In this document: in pieces, positions 36,404 through 49,022 of the stretch
Numbering within the stretch: the stretch's first letter is position 1
How the letters are laid out: the number at the start of each line of letters is the position of its first letter
Origin: Neurospora tetrasperma FGSC 2508
Taxonomy: Eukaryota; Ascomycota; Sordariomycetes; Sordariales; Sordariaceae
Length of the DNA stretch: 64,000 bases
Assembly: GCF_000213175.1 (NCBI RefSeq)
Contig: NW_009799179.1
Location: 3,132,723 to 3,196,722, forward strand
Direction of reading: 5' to 3'
The notes under the pieces: generated by a model
Databases searched by the model: none
What the model saw: only the letters and a program-made list of their open reading frames with translations
What the model was told of the DNA's origin: nothing
Translations under genes and position numbers: made by a program

Positions 36404-38223
36404 ATGTCTCACGGACAGCCTCCCCCTGGATCCAGCATGTATGGCTTTGGAGCCATGGGGATGGGATCCGGTATGGAAACTGGCATGGGAACCGGCATGG
36501 GAACCGGCATGTCAGCCTCGCAGGTGCGCAGCAGCAGCAAGCAGCAGCAAGCAGCATTTTCTTTTCCGTCAGATTTTTTTTTCTCTCCTTTTTTTCAAGA
36601 GAGAAAAAAAAAAAAATTGTTTCTCTTTGCTGGACGAAAATGGTGAGCAAGCTAACGATTCGCCGATTGATTGGCTTTCAAGCTGTAGATGACTTCCGAC
36701 CCACAGGACATGATGTCGCTTCTGGATACTTCAGTGTTTCCTGGGTTTGACGGAATGTCGATGAGTCTCGATGTTGGCGATTCCATGTCAAACCCCTTCA
36801 CCCCGGTCTCGGTCCCGCCACCCCTCCCTGCAGGTAATGCAGGGCCCAGTCATGTTGGGGTGTGCGGCGGTCACGGGGCACCCGACCAGCTATTTTCCCC
36901 CGACGACCTTATTGCGACCAGCATGTCCAGCGCCGGACCGATGATCGCCACGCCTACCACCACCACCTCCGGACCTTCGGGCGGCCCTTCGTCGGGCGGC
37001 GGGAGCACCCTGACCGAATTTACCAAGCGCCGCAATTGGCCCGCCAAGGTTGTCGAAGAGCTCCAGGACTGGGAACACATTCTGGATGCCAACGGACGGA
37101 TCAAGCATGTTTCGCCCAGCGTAGAGCCCTTGACCGGCTATAAGCCGCCCGAAATCATTGACTTGTTCCTCAGAGACCTGATCCACCCGGATGACGTCGG
37201 GGTCTTCACCGCGGAGTTGAACGAAGCCATTGCGACGGGATCCCAATTGCGACTGTTCTACCGGTTCCGGAAAAAGGATGGAAACTGGACCATTTTCGAG
37301 ACTGTTGGTCATGCGCACATCGCCGCCGCCAAGTTTGCACCCAATCCACAGAACCAGTCGCCTTTCTGCCAGGCCGTTTTCATGATGGCTCGACCCTACC
37401 CGACCAAGAACGCGGGTCTGTTGGATTCCTTTCTGGAACACAAGATTGAGAACGAGAGACTGAAGCGCAGGATTGCCGAGCTGCGCAGAGAGGAGCAGGA
37501 GGAGCAGGAAGAGTCGCAGAGGACATGGCGAATGAGCCAGGAGGGACGATCTGATGTTACGCCGTCCGACGATACCGCGACCCAGATGGGAATGACGCCC
37601 TTCTACATTCCCATGAATGCCCAAGCTGACGTTATGATGCCACCACCCAGCCAGCCGGCGTCGTCGCTCAACATTGCGCTGACGCGGGAGAACCTGGAAG
37701 GCATTGCCGGAAGCCGGCCGGATTCTATACGCGAAAAGATGTTGCGTTACGAGGGCAACCATGCAGACACGATTGAAATGCTTACGGGGCTCAAGTACCA
37801 GGAGGGTGAAAGAAGTCATGGTATCACAACGGGTAATGCCAGCCCGACGCTCATTAAGGGTGATGCGGGAATCGCGATTCCCCTAGACCGAGATCCCCGG
37901 ACGGGAGAGAAGAAGAAGAAGATCAAGGTTGCAGAGGAATACGTGTGCACCGACTGCGGTAATTACCCCTTCTCCATATTATATAACCCGCTCCCAAAAT
38001 AGCTTCTTGATGACTACCAGTTGCTGACAAGGATGCTGAAACAGGTACGCTCGATTCCCCCGAATGGCGAAAAGGCCCTAGTGGACCCAAGACACTATGT
38101 AATGCCTGCGGTCTTCGCTGGGCAAAGAAAGAGAAAAAGAAGAACGCCAACAACAACAATAACGGCGGAGGTATAGGCGGTCACAACGACATCCATACAC
38201 CCATGGGCGATCATATGGGATAG
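36404..38223 (+). CDS. wc-2: White Collar-2, GATA/PAS blue-light and clock transcription factor
   Basis: WC-2 partners WC-1 in the White Collar complex, the blue-light receptor and positive element of the Neurospora clock. Exons 36404-36523, 36689-37958 and 38045-38223 give 522 residues. Introns are 165 bp and 86 bp, both GT-AG. The N terminus carries a Gly-Met-rich repeat ([10 protein letters not shown]). A PAS domain spans about residues 165-280, followed by a charged Arg/Glu coiled segment (285-318). A GATA zinc finger CX2CX18CX2C (C460, C463, C482, C485) follows, then a Lys-rich patch (KKEKKKN) likely to be nuclear-targeting and an Asn/Gly-rich tail. The second intron interrupts the zinc finger just after the CTDC pair. 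I recognise the sequence as Neurospora wc-2. The first intron ends directly before an in-frame ATG (see findings). Confidence 0.98.
36464..36510 (+). repeat. Coding minisatellite in wc-2 exon 1
   Basis: Tandem GGCATGGGAACC 12-mers encode GMGT units in the WC-2 N terminus. Repeat number is likely to vary between strains and species. Confidence 0.8.
36574..36612 (+). repeat. Inverted repeat inside wc-2 intron 1
   Basis: A left arm of T9CTCTC (36574-36587) is matched by GAGAGA9 (36599-36612) across an 11-base loop. This is a 14-bp stem within the 165-bp intron. Slippage-prone homopolymers form both arms. Confidence 0.75.
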
Positions 38224-40623
38224 AAGATAAAGATGCGCAATGAACAACGGATTCCAGCAGCTATATTTAGGCAACAGAATTCGACCGCTCTCAACACAAT
38301 CTCGACGTTTATCAAGATCCGCAGCACAAGCTCGGCGCATTGGCCTATATACAGATTGAGAAAAAGAACAATGACCAGTTTATAGAAAAAGGAAACGCAG
38401 CCACGAAGTGGGAGTAGACACTGATCTTACATTCCTTGCTTTGGGTTGATGAAGAGGGACTACCTAGACATGGAAAAGGGCGCGAGTGCATGAGGAAGGG
38501 ATGGACCATAGAAACAGAACTGCATCGATTCCGTGCTGCCTGGTTCGTAGAGTGGTCTTGACGTGTGCAGCTTACCTAGCTTTGTGGACCGTTCCGAGAA
38601 CGTGCCTTGGAGAGCCGGTAGTGCTGCGGTGCACGGTAGGATGAGATGGCAGGAAACGCAACCCCGGCATCGTTACGATACACATTTTTCTTTATGCGAT
38701 GGACATATGACTGGAAACCGGTTGGGTTTGGCGAGGGTATGGAGAGGAGTTTGTTACGCCGCGTCGCCCTTGCTGGCGGGTGTGTTCATCAAGCGATGAA
38801 CGGAAGGAAGGGCGCACATGCAAGAAAGGGGCTACTATACCACCATGTCAACGTATGCATTTGATCGATGATGAGCTACCGCCGCCTGCTGGTACTAGGC
38901 TTTTTGGTTATCACAAGGACTGCTAATGGCAATGCCAACGGTATAATGTTGCAGTGATGGTGAATGATCGCGCCGGCCTTTCGAGCGCTGTTGTTCAGCA
39001 ACTCGGCCTACTGGGTTCTTTTGGGCCCTTGGCGGCTACGCTGCATTTGACGTCTGACCTATCTGGAGGAAGAGATTCCTCAAATAGGCAGACGATGGGA
39101 TCTCATCAATGGCAGGGACACTGGGGATCACGAGAAAGATCATGATCCTAGGAGGAATCTCCACTTCCCATAATTAAGCTGACCGTCAAGGGAGAGCAGG
39201 TTTATCAGAAACTGAACACATCACGATGTTAGAGCAAAAGACCTGAGTGTGCAGACGGAAGAGACGGGTAGAGAGCGGGCTAGAAATCCAACGTGGATCA
39301 ATACGTCCGAGATCCACAGAACGCCTTTACCCAGACTTTATCGAACCCTGCCACTGGGTACCTCTACTCTGGCACTCATCTCTTTCCTGCTCCCGTGCGA
39401 AGGGATGCAAAGCGCCAAATGGAGCTTGATTCAACGGGTTGATGCCCGTTGGTGTTCTACAAGGGACACCGTTCCAACGTCACCCGTATCACGGTGGCTT
39501 GACTTGTGTCAGAGTCATCAAAAAGATGGGGATGGGATCTATGGGATGGTTGGTCCCTCGATACCTCTAGGTCACAGTAGAGACCCCTGGTACTGCAAGT
39601 ACTTAGTCCGGGCATTCATCGATCTTTCTTGCACTTGGAGGGGATCTTGCAGTACCTACCTAGCTCTACGCTAGGAACTTTGAAGCTGCTGTCCACGGTG
39701 TGATCGCGAGGTGCACATGTTCTCTTCTAACAAAACGAAGGACCTTGTAACTGCAAATCCGGTTCACATACTTTGCTAACTCATCGCAGTTTCCGGTTCC
39801 AGTCTATGAAAATAGGTAATTCAGGTTCGGCACGAACTTTTCTTTGCACTTGCAAATGAGGCCGGATTTGCAGAAAGGAGGGGCTGCACTAGCAGGGATT
39901 TCTACACTACTGTAATCGCTGGAGGGCAACTTCGAAGGAGGGGGCCGGTTTCAGACGGGTCCAGCTTTCCTCCAGCGGCCCAGCGTCCAGACTCGCCGAA
40001 CCAGGGGCATCCGCAGCGTACCGGACCGCCCACCACCTTACGACGAACGACTCTCCTCCTATCGATAGGCGCGATAAGGGGCACTGCCCACGCTTGCTAC
40101 CCCGCAGAAACGTCATGCCCAGGGCCCGTTGTGTTAGAGTTCCCGTCAAGTCAGATAAGTACCTTCTGATTACTACGGCGACCCAAAGCCCGAGGGGTAA
40201 AAACCAAAGGGAAAGGAGGTGACCGGATAAGAACCCAGCTACCTACCTAGCTAGCCTTTCGGGCTGGTGTTGTGTGAGGGGGAGATCAGGAGAGCGACAA
40301 GAGGCATGACGGGAAATGTTACATGCTGAGTGTACAGCCTGAAGCCGCTCAAACAGCCCAGTTGGGTTGACATGGTTGATCTCATCTTGCGTTGATACCT
40401 TACCTTGCCGCTTGCTGCGATGCAAGCTGTTACATACCTGACACTAGCCCTCTTACAGCCAGAGAAGCAGGTCCCCTTACTTCTGTAGCTCTTCTCCACC
40501 TTTTCCCAACCTACCTACCTACTCGTACATCTTGTCTTGCATTTCCTGTCAGGCACACCACACACACCATACACCATACACTTCTGCATCAACCGACCGA
40601 CCAACACCCGAAATACAGACACA
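38224..40623. other. Intergenic region between wc-2 and the next gene
   Basis: 2.4 kb holding the wc-2 3' UTR and the promoter of the gene at 40624. Frames up to about 140 codons (39249-39674) lack coding character. A CAC/ACCA-rich leader (about 40555-40620) directly precedes the next start. No RNA gene is recognised. Confidence 0.5.
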
Positions 40624-41711
40624 ATGGATAGATTCATCGGCAAGGTCGTTGACAAGGTCATTGGTGACGATGATGATGACGCCAAGAAGCAGCAGAGCCA
40701 GGGTAAGTCCTCAGTTCAGCTCTCCTGGAGAGCTTCGTTGACCGCTCGTCCTGGTCCTCCTCCTTGGGAACCTGACCTGCGGCGCGACGACATGATGCTA
40801 ACTTGCGCTTTCCTTTGTCAACAGGCGGACACCAACAGCAACAGCAGTACTCTGGCGGACAATTCCCGTCTGGCGGCGGTGACTGTACGTAATGTACCAT
40901 ACCATACCTATTACCTCTACCCAGAATGTTTTATTCCCACATAATCGGAATCTCGCGCTTTTCTAACTCACGCATTCTTCTTCACATAGTCGCACACGGC
41001 GGCGCCTATCCTGCTGGCGGCGGCTATGCCTACGAACAGGATGATGACTTCCGTGGCGCGGCCAACCACGCGGCCAACCACGCCGAGGAGGACGAGAGCT
41101 TCTTCTCTAGCATCTTGAACAGCCTCAGTTCCAAGAAGCAGCAGGTTGCTCAGGAGGATATCGATGAGGATGGTTAGTACATGTTTTGTCCAGACCTGCC
41201 TCCTGTGCGCGCGTGCGCACACACCTGCCCTGTTCTACCCCAGATTAATCCACCATCCGTCTCATTACTAACCACGTACAACCCTTCCCACCAAAAAACA
41301 GAAGCCGTCCGCGCCCACAAAACCTTCTACTCCTCCTCCGCCTTCTCCCCCAGCTCCGAGACGCCCGAGGCTACGTCAAGCGGCATGGGCAGCGCCGCGG
41401 CCCTGCAGGCGCTCAAGCTGTTCACCAGCGGCTCCTTCTCGTCTTCGCAGTCCCAGTCGCAGAGCGCATTCATTGGCCTGGCCATGTCGCAGGCCTCCAA
41501 GCTGTTCGACCAGCAGGCGTCGGCCGGTAAAGTGTCGGATAGCACAGACAAGCAGAGTGTGGTGATGAAGGCGGGCGAGATGGCGCTCAAGATGTACCTC
41601 AAGAGCCAGGGCGCCGGTTCCCAGCAAACGTCATCGCACACGCAGACGCAGGAGAGTTCGAGCGGGTTGGGCGGTCTCTTGAGCATTGCTGACAAGTATT
41701 TGAACAAGTGA
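40624..41711 (+). CDS. Small Gly/Gln-rich fungal protein, function unknown
   Basis: Four exons, 40624-40702, 40825-40884, 40990-41172 and 41302-41711, join to 243 residues. All three introns (122, 105 and 129 bp) are GT-AG and fall in phase 1. The N terminus MDRFIGKVVDKVIGDD is amphipathic. Next comes a short Gln/Gly/Tyr-rich linker, then an acidic segment with NHAANHAEEDESFFSSILNSL. The C-terminal half is Ala/Ser-rich and helical (SAAALQALKLF, QSAFIGLAMSQASKLFDQQ, SVVMKAGEMALKMYLKSQ), ending LLSIADKYLNK. This resembles the fungal DUF7721 / 'beta-flanking protein' type annotated without known function; the assignment is tentative. The CAACACCCGAAATACAGACACAATGG context suits a well-translated start. 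Convergent with dld1. Confidence 0.85.
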
Positions 41712-42124
41712 GCGAGCGACTTTGGCATGTGTCTCTGGAGGTGATAAATAGGGTTGAGTGGTATATGAGCGAGGGAGCTAAGGCGTACGGAAATGATCCA
41801 GTGAGGAATATGAAGAGATGATGAAGTGAAAATACGACTATTTACAGTCATGGAATTTGGAAAAACTCCCCAATGTTTGCGTTTGCGTTTAGTGAGGCCT
41901 AGTAGGTACGTGTTATAGGTACGTGAAGTGTAGTATCTATTTAGGAGTAGGTACTGAATGAATAATACAAAGTTCTAGGAGAAGGGAGGAATACGAATAT
42001 CAGGGTATAAACAGGAAACTGGTTTAAACCATACAGGTGAGGACGTTCAACTCACAAGCCACCTTTTCGTCAATATCACGCTTTTTTTACACTTGCCACA
42101 GTCGAGCAGTGTTATCCTAAAGTC
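41712..42124. other. Convergent 3' spacer
   Basis: 413 bp between the stop codons of the preceding gene (+) and dld1 (-). Only 3' UTR sequence is expected. Confidence 0.6.
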
Positions 42125-44092
42125 TTACCACTCCTGAACCTCGCCAGGCGCAGGTTTCTGCATGCGAACGACCTTGTCGCAGTTGAGAATGCACTTGGGG
42201 TCCAGTGCCTGCTTAATCTGGCCGTAGAAAAGGGGGCGTTAGCACTCCTCCACTCTTGGCTGACTTGGTTTGAAATGGAGACTAGTTTATGGTGAGTAGT
42301 GGGAGATGTTATTAAGCTCACCTTTCTCATAGTGTCAACGGTGCTCTCACCCAACTCGTGGGGGAGATAATCACGCTTGACAAGACCGACACCGTGCTCA
42401 CCAGTAACAGTACCCTCCATTTCCACAGCACGCTTCACCATGCGGTGGACGCAGTCCTCTGCCAGCTTCCTCTCGGCGTCGCTGTAAAGGAGAAGGATGT
42501 GGAAATTGCCATCGCCGACGTGGCCGACAATGGAGCTCTTAAGTCCACTCTTCTTGAGGTCGTCCTTGGTCAGATCGATAATGTCAGGGAGCCTGCTCAT
42601 GGGAACGGCGACATCGCCAGTCCAGAGGTGGTCACCGGGCTTCTTGATGCTGAAGGTGCTCCACAGAGCCTCCTTGCGCGCGCTCCAGAGCTCGGCCTGC
42701 TCGTCGTTATTCCTGGCAAACTCGAACGACTGGCCGCCCGTCTGCTTGGAGAGACCCTGCACGATGGCGACCTGCTCCTTGACGCCGCTGGGGGTGCCGC
42801 TGAACTTGAAGAAGATGGTGGGGGCCTCCTTCCAACGGCGGGTGGTGACGCCGGCCTGGTTGATGATGCGCATCTGGTCGTCGTCCAGGATCTCGACAGC
42901 GGCGACGGGGACACCATTGGCGACGACGGAGGCGACGCAAGAGGCGGCCTCGCGGATGGATTTGAAGCTGGCAACGGCGACGGACTCGGAGGCGGGCTTG
43001 ACGGTGAGCTTAAGGGTGGCTTCGGTGACGAGACCGAGGGTGCCCTCGGACCCGATGAAGAGCTTGGTCAAGTCGTAGCCGGCGGACGACTTGCGGGGGC
43101 GCTGGCGGGTCTTGATGACGGTGCCGTCGGCAAGGACAACGGTCAGGGACAAGACCCACTCGCGCATGGTGCCGTAGCGGTAGGCGTTGGTGCCGCTGCA
43201 GCCGGTGCCGATCATGCCGCCAATCTGGGCGCCCGGGCCCGGGTCGGGAGGGAAGAAGAGGTTATCCTTGGCCAGGTCCTCGTTTAGATCCTGCCAGCCG
43301 ACGGCAGGCTGGACAACCACGTCGAGGTCCTCCTTGTGCAGAGCCAGAACCTTGTTCATGCGGCGGAAGTCGACGCAGATACCGCCGCGGGTCGGGGAGA
43401 AGTGGCCCTCGAGCGAAGTACCGCCGCTGTAGCCAACGACAGGGATGGCGCGGGAATGGCACACCTTCATGATCTCGGACACCTCCTCGGTGGAGGAGGG
43501 GTAGACGATGCAGAAGGGCTTGGTCGAGGCATCGGGCTGGTGGGAAGACCAGTCCGAGTTAGAGTGCTCCTCAAGGTCGTAGTCGGCAGTGCTGACGTTC
43601 TCTTGGCCGACAATCTTGACAAAGTCGGCCCAGGCAGCCTCGAGGTTGGCCTTGCCGGTATCGTGTCTTGGGGGAGTGGTCTTGGCGAGGGGGAGGGTAG
43701 AATCGGGGGAGATCTCGCCCCTGGGATACTGGGTGCCCACGAGCCAGCCGAGACCGGCCGTGAAGATGAGGACTGCCGCATTTGTTAGCCTGAATCCAGC
43801 ATACTGGATGGAGCATCAAAGAAAGCAGCGTTGACAAGGACTTCATACGGCCAGTAAGGGAAAAGTTGTTCCAGCCGGCACGTGAGTCTCGGTAGGCGGC
43901 CATGCGAATGCGCTCAGCCTGCTCACGCTCCAGGCGCTGCGTGACACTCTCGGTCAACTGCCCCTTGAAGCTGCCCTTGGCATTGCTGGAGTATGGCCGA
44001 GCAGACCGGCTGCCGCCGCGAAGAAGGGAGACATTGGACCTAACAGCGACCCGGCCGAGGCCGTTGGAAGCCCTGCTCGCGAGCTGCGACAT
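42125..44092 (-). CDS. dld1: Mitochondrial D-lactate dehydrogenase (cytochrome c)
   Basis: FAD enzyme that oxidises D-lactate to pyruvate and passes electrons to cytochrome c. Exons 44092-43849, 43772-42322 and 42217-42125 give 595 residues. Introns 43773-43848 and 42218-42321 are GT-AG. The N terminus is Arg/Ser-rich without acidic residues, a mitochondrial presequence. The first splice creates the hydrophobic segment GLLIFTAGLGWLVG, a likely inner-membrane anchor. The FAD-binding domain spans about residues 165-345 (VGYSGGTSLEGH, PGAQIGGMIGTGCSGTNAYRYG, FIGSEGTLG). The C-terminal domain has the metal-site histidine motifs HVGDGNFH and GEHGVGL. The last exon adds IKQALDPKCILNCDK, the conserved family ending. 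Length and order of motifs match yeast Dld1. Upstream lies a 985-bp spacer to the amidase. Confidence 0.95.
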
Positions 44093-45077
44093 TGTTGAAG
44101 AAAAGTTGTAACTATGGCTGCAGTTGAGAGTCGGAGAACTCTGCGGTCTTTACAAGCTATGTAAGGTAGGCTGAAGAATGATGCGAAGGGGTTGTGTAAT
44201 GATGTGATAGCTGCCCATGTATAAGTACATACGGCCCGCGGGTATTACCTTGGCGACGGCTTTAACTGGCTTGGCGCCGGGGGAGTCGGCCGGGGCAGAT
44301 GAGCAGAAAATGGGGCGGGAAACGGGACGGACTGGTGGGGAATTGGTGAGGAGAGCGGGAAGAACGGAGTTTTTGTGGGTCAAAAAGCTCACTCCCCCGC
44401 AGTCGCCCACACCGGGTCCGCATCGGAGCACAGCGGCAGGTCTTCCCCACCGAGAGCTCTCTGACAAGACGGTTACTTTAACCGTGAGTTATCCTCGCGT
44501 CTTATTCACCTGCATCCGCGGTGTTGGCTCGTAACTGCCGACCGGCCATTAGCGTTCGTATCGTCATACGTCCATCCGGGTCATCCGGATGGTCATCAGT
44601 TGACTTTGTTCTAGCCATCGAGCACGATGTGACATACATACGCTCCAGAGCCCCCGGCAGACGTCTCCAAACATCTTTCAGCTCAATCCACTCATACATC
44701 CTCCATGGAACACTTGGTCAAGGAAAAAGAGAGGGTTCGAAGGCCGGAAAGAGCTCCGATGCCGGCGCAGGCCCCGAGTGACGACTGACGACGACCTTCG
44801 AACGATTCATTCCGCTTCAGAATTACCCGGCTAGTGCGTCCTCGTCGCCGACGGGTTGATAACAGATAACATAGTTGAAGACAAGGGGAACCGCTCAAGC
44901 AGAGAACTTTCGCGCAGACGCGGGACGTGATCATGTCAAAGGCAAAGTAACCAGTTTCGATCCGGGTCAAGCCGTATACACAAATATTAGTTTATTAGCA
45001 TATCCGTCACACCTCCAAGCTCTTCTTCGCAAGACCATCATGGACGCCTGCGCGCCCAAATCGCTGCTAAACCGAGC
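44093..45077. other. Spacer: dld1 promoter and amidase 3' region
   Basis: 985 bp between the dld1 start (-) and the amidase stop (-). It must carry the dld1 promoter. A frame at 44217-44534 looks incidental. Confidence 0.5.
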
Positions 45078-47248
45078 CTAATAAACCTTCACCTGACCCT
45101 TCGCGACCCCCAAAACATCCACCCACTCCTTCGGCCTCTGCCTCCCCCCCTCATACGCCTCAGCAAGATACCTCTCCATCTCCCTCGCGAACCCCAACAG
45201 CCTCTCCTCCTCTCCCCACTCCGCCATCGCCATCACGCCCACCGGCAGTTTGCCCTCCCCCTGCTGCGCCTCGACATACCCTCCGGGGCACGTCACCGCC
45301 GGACACCCACTCGTATTAGCATACCACACATACGTCATATTTCTGATGCTCCTATTCCCATCACTGCACCCATACGCATTGTCACCCGGCATAATCGGCC
45401 ACCCAGCCATGGGCGTAGTCGGCGTCACGATCAGCAGACCGGGGTACTGCTCGTACAGGTGCGCGAGGTGTTGCATAATAACATGGCGCATCTGGTTGTA
45501 GCGGAGGTAGTCGGCAGCGGGGGTCTGCGCGCCCATCGACACCATGATGCGGTTCGGGTAGTTGAGGGGCTTGAGGTAGTCGTCCGGGTTGGCGACGCGG
45601 TTGCGGGCGTCGGCCGCCGCCTCGGTCAGGCAGGTCGCGGCGTGGGCGAGCTGGCCCTCGCGCAGGTAGGGCAGCTTGATGGTTACGAGCTCGTAGCCGC
45701 CCAAGGAAGAGCTGCTGCAGAGCGTCTCAATGGCGCGGTTGAAGGTGGTGCGCACGTCCGCATCGGCAAGGGCGATCCATTCGGGGCAGAGGCCGAGGTA
45801 TTTCTTGGCCGTGGGCGAGGGGGGGATGGACGGGGCGAGAGAGGATTGCGCTGGGTCCGACGGGTTGGGTTGAGCCATGATCCGGTAGGCGATGGTCAGG
45901 TCGGATGGGTTAGGGCACATGGGGCCGACGACGCACATGGATGAGTTGCGGCTGACGACCCGGTTGTGGGTGGGCTTGAGGCCGTAGACGCCGCAGAAGG
46001 CTGGCGGGATGCGCATGCTGCCGCCTGTGTTTGGGTTGAGTTGGTGAGTTCGGGTGCTTTTTGATGTAATGGAGCCAAGGCAGTAGAAATGGCCAACTTA
46101 CCGGCATCAGTACCAATAGCGATGGGCACAAGACCGGCGCTCAGGGCAGATCCAGCACCAGATGACGAGCCTCCAGGAAAGTACTGGGTGTTGTACCAGT
46201 TCGTAGCCGTTCCCGTAGCAGGGTTGCAACCCGTCGTGTCTGCGTCGTTGTTATCAGTACTTCTAACCCTTCTTTCTCTCCCGCTCTTCACTTCAAACAA
46301 GCAAGTCCACTGATGCACTCACCCATTCCAATCTCATGCTGATTCATCTTCCCCACCATGATCGCCCCGGCCTCTCTCAACTTCTTCGCCGGCCACACCG
46401 TCTCCGTCGCTGGCTTCTTGAAATACTCAAACCTCTCATCAACCTTCATGCCCATGGTCGACACATATCCCTCCACCTCGGTATCATCTTTCACGCCAAA
46501 CGGCACGCCATCCAAGATGCCCAACGGCCTGCCCGCTTGCCAACGCTCCGTCGAGGCCTTGGCCTCGGCCAACACCTCGTCCACTTTGGACTGAATGAAG
46601 GCCACGGCGTACTTGGACTGCTGCTGCTTGGGCTTGATGTCGCGCCGGATCAAAGGGAGGAGCGCGTCGATGACCTGTAGCGGCGTGAGCTGCCCAGAGG
46701 CGTAGGCGGCGTGGTAGTCGGCTATGGAGGTGAAGCGGCCCGGGACGGTGGGGGGTTGAGGGGTGGTTAGGGAGGGGTCGAAGGGTAGGATTGACTGGGT
46801 AGAGATTGAGGAAGAAGAAGAAGGAGATATGGGGATGACGTTGGGCTATGTGACTGTGTTAGCCTTGATAGTTGAGACCCAGGAGTGACGAGGAAGATTA
46901 AGAAAGGTGAAGCGGTCAGAAACTCACTTGCGCCCTCCATTGTTCACCATTCAGTTCGAGCATATACTTGGCCTGGCCGAATTTGGCATTGCTCCACATG
47001 AACTTTTGAAGCCATTGCGAGTTGGAAATGCTGGGGAATGAGTTAATGTGTTAGTGAGCACATGCTTGGGCTATTGATTCTCTGTCGTCCGAGACCATCC
47101 ACGAAAGAAGTACTGACAGCATCGAGGCAGCTACCAACGGCAGTCCGCGCATGGGAGGGTTGTGGTCCGCCTCCGGCTGGAACTCCAAGACATGAGCCGG
47201 AGCCTCCTTGGCTCCCGGGTGGTTAAGGAATTTCTTAGTTGAAGCCAT
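45078..47248 (-). CDS. Amidase-signature family hydrolase
   Basis: Amidase-signature enzyme; the exact amide substrate cannot be told from sequence. Five exons on the minus strand, 47248-47118, 47030-46928, 46845-46323, 46239-46102 and 46024-45078, join to 613 residues, with four GT-AG introns of 77-87 bp. The catalytic Ser-Ser-Lys triad is visible: K197 in FGVKDD, the cis-serine in GGSSSGAGSALSAG (about S277), and nucleophile S301 in GTDAGGSMRIP. The N-terminal domain has the usual SIADYHAAYASGQLTPLQV helix that precedes the core. The first splice donor is the least certain: GCT-GTCAGT was chosen over a nearby CA-GTACTT because only it keeps a sensible frame. No signal peptide is evident, so it is likely cytosolic. 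Fungal relatives include acetamidase-like and uncharacterised amidases. Confidence 0.9.
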
Positions 47249-49022
47249 CGTGAGATTCGAGATGGTCACTATGATTGGCGCTGCTTGGAGTTTGGAAGGG
47301 CGCTGGTGGGTGGTCGTGTCTGCACGGGGCAACGATACTGAACCAGGAACTGAGATGGGATGAACCTGTCTCGTTCACGTCGTCATCGATCAACGAGTCC
47401 AGGTGTCTGTGAATTAATCGAGATAGGGGTAAAAGATTTATGTTCACCTTCCCCAACCCAGGAAAAAAAAAAACAGATGGCTTGGTCACAAACTCTTACA
47501 AGTACCGTTGTCAGCTTTGTCGTTACTACATTACGAACGGCGGGCCCATATCTTCGTCCATTGAGGGAGGCTTCGCGACACGATTGGTTTGTACACAATT
47601 CAAATTTGCTGAGGTGCAGCTACCAGATGCTAACAGTGGAGAGGTCGCGATAAACATAAATTCACCTGCGTATGGTGGAGATAACGCTGCTCCAAAGTCC
47701 AAAGTTCCAGAATACTTGGCACCTGTTAGGAGATAATTTGACATACCATTGAGTGAGGTGGTAGCTTCCACTTGTGAACAACGAACGCTGCTGCCGCATT
47801 GGGGCGATGCCGAGGCTATAAAATCCAAGCAGGTAATAGGCCCGCGGCTCGCTTTGAGGTTGTATCTGTTATTAGTGGTTAGATGGACGCGAAGCATTCG
47901 ATTCGGACCGACCAAGGAGACAGAATGCTATTCAAAGTAACTTCGATATTGACGACATATTCCAACGGGTTTCGATACTTCGGTCTTGATATCTGTGCCT
48001 ATCTCCTCTGTATAACCATAATAGGCCGTCTAATGGTCGTAGCTTCTTGTTTTCGACTCGGTTTAAGACTAAATTCAATGGCGCGAGGTAGGTACCAGGA
48101 AGCAAGTGAACATTGATCCTGTATCGTAGGAGAGGCTCCCAAATTGAGTGGTGGTATCCCGCCGTAAGATCAATCAATGTAACGGACTGCGCAGCCGTTA
48201 CAACTTACAAGCAATCGATAGCGCTTGACCGCAAAGCAATGCAACCCTCCATCCGTACTTCATCCACTTACAACCCCAAACCAGAACCAAGGAATGGGTT
48301 TCGGTCATCCTCCCAGCCCCCAATTCTGGACGATATCTTGATCATACACACCGAGATTACCGTTGGCAAGAAACAATAGTATGTATGTCTAACTTTTACT
48401 GTATTGTTTGAGTGTGTCTGTCCTTTGACTGAGTGCCAGTCGATACTTGAAAAGTATCCAGCTCTGAGAGCTGAGGATCTAGACTATGTGAGGAGCAGCT
48501 GATGCTCAATATCCTATCGCAATGCTCTAACTAAATATGCGTTGAAATCAAACTCTGAGACGTCCTGCTGTGCAGTACGATCCAGTTCATAATCGCCGTC
48601 CAATGCAAGATCCGTTCTATGCCCTATCCAGTGTCATAACAGGCGCTCCATCGAGGGCCTTCATCATAATGAGTGTAAGAAAAGTAAAAAAAAAAAACCG
48701 CCACCGGATGCAAAATAAAACTCCAGTGCATGTGTAAAAAAGATTACCAAAACGCCTGTCGCTGCTCACTTCCCTGTCCAAGCGGGAAGGGCTAGGGCAC
48801 TAAGACCCGTTGATGCATGCTGATGAAAACAAATAACGCCCGCTACGCCTTCTTGTGCAGGAAATAAAGTTGCCAGCCCAGTGTATGTTGACGAACGAAA
48901 AAAAGATCGCTTGATGTGATGCTGAGTGTTGATGATTTTCGTGACTCGTGCACGACTGATGGCGCCGTTCAAATCGATGTTTGTGAATAGGTTGTGTTGT
49001 TGGAATGGTAGAAGGTCCTTAT
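47249..49022. other. Intergenic region upstream of the amidase
   Basis: 1.8 kb containing the amidase promoter and the 3' UTR of the next minus-strand gene. No frame with coding character was found; the short frames overlap in several registers. Confidence 0.5.

Noticed and set aside
39249-39674. 141-codon + frame between wc-2 and the next gene
   Set aside because: No upstream ATG context, no domain and random-looking composition; more likely untranslated or intergenic.
42358-43287. 309-codon frame opposite dld1 on the + strand
   Set aside because: It is the antisense shadow of the GC-rich dld1 exon, whose protein has all family motifs.
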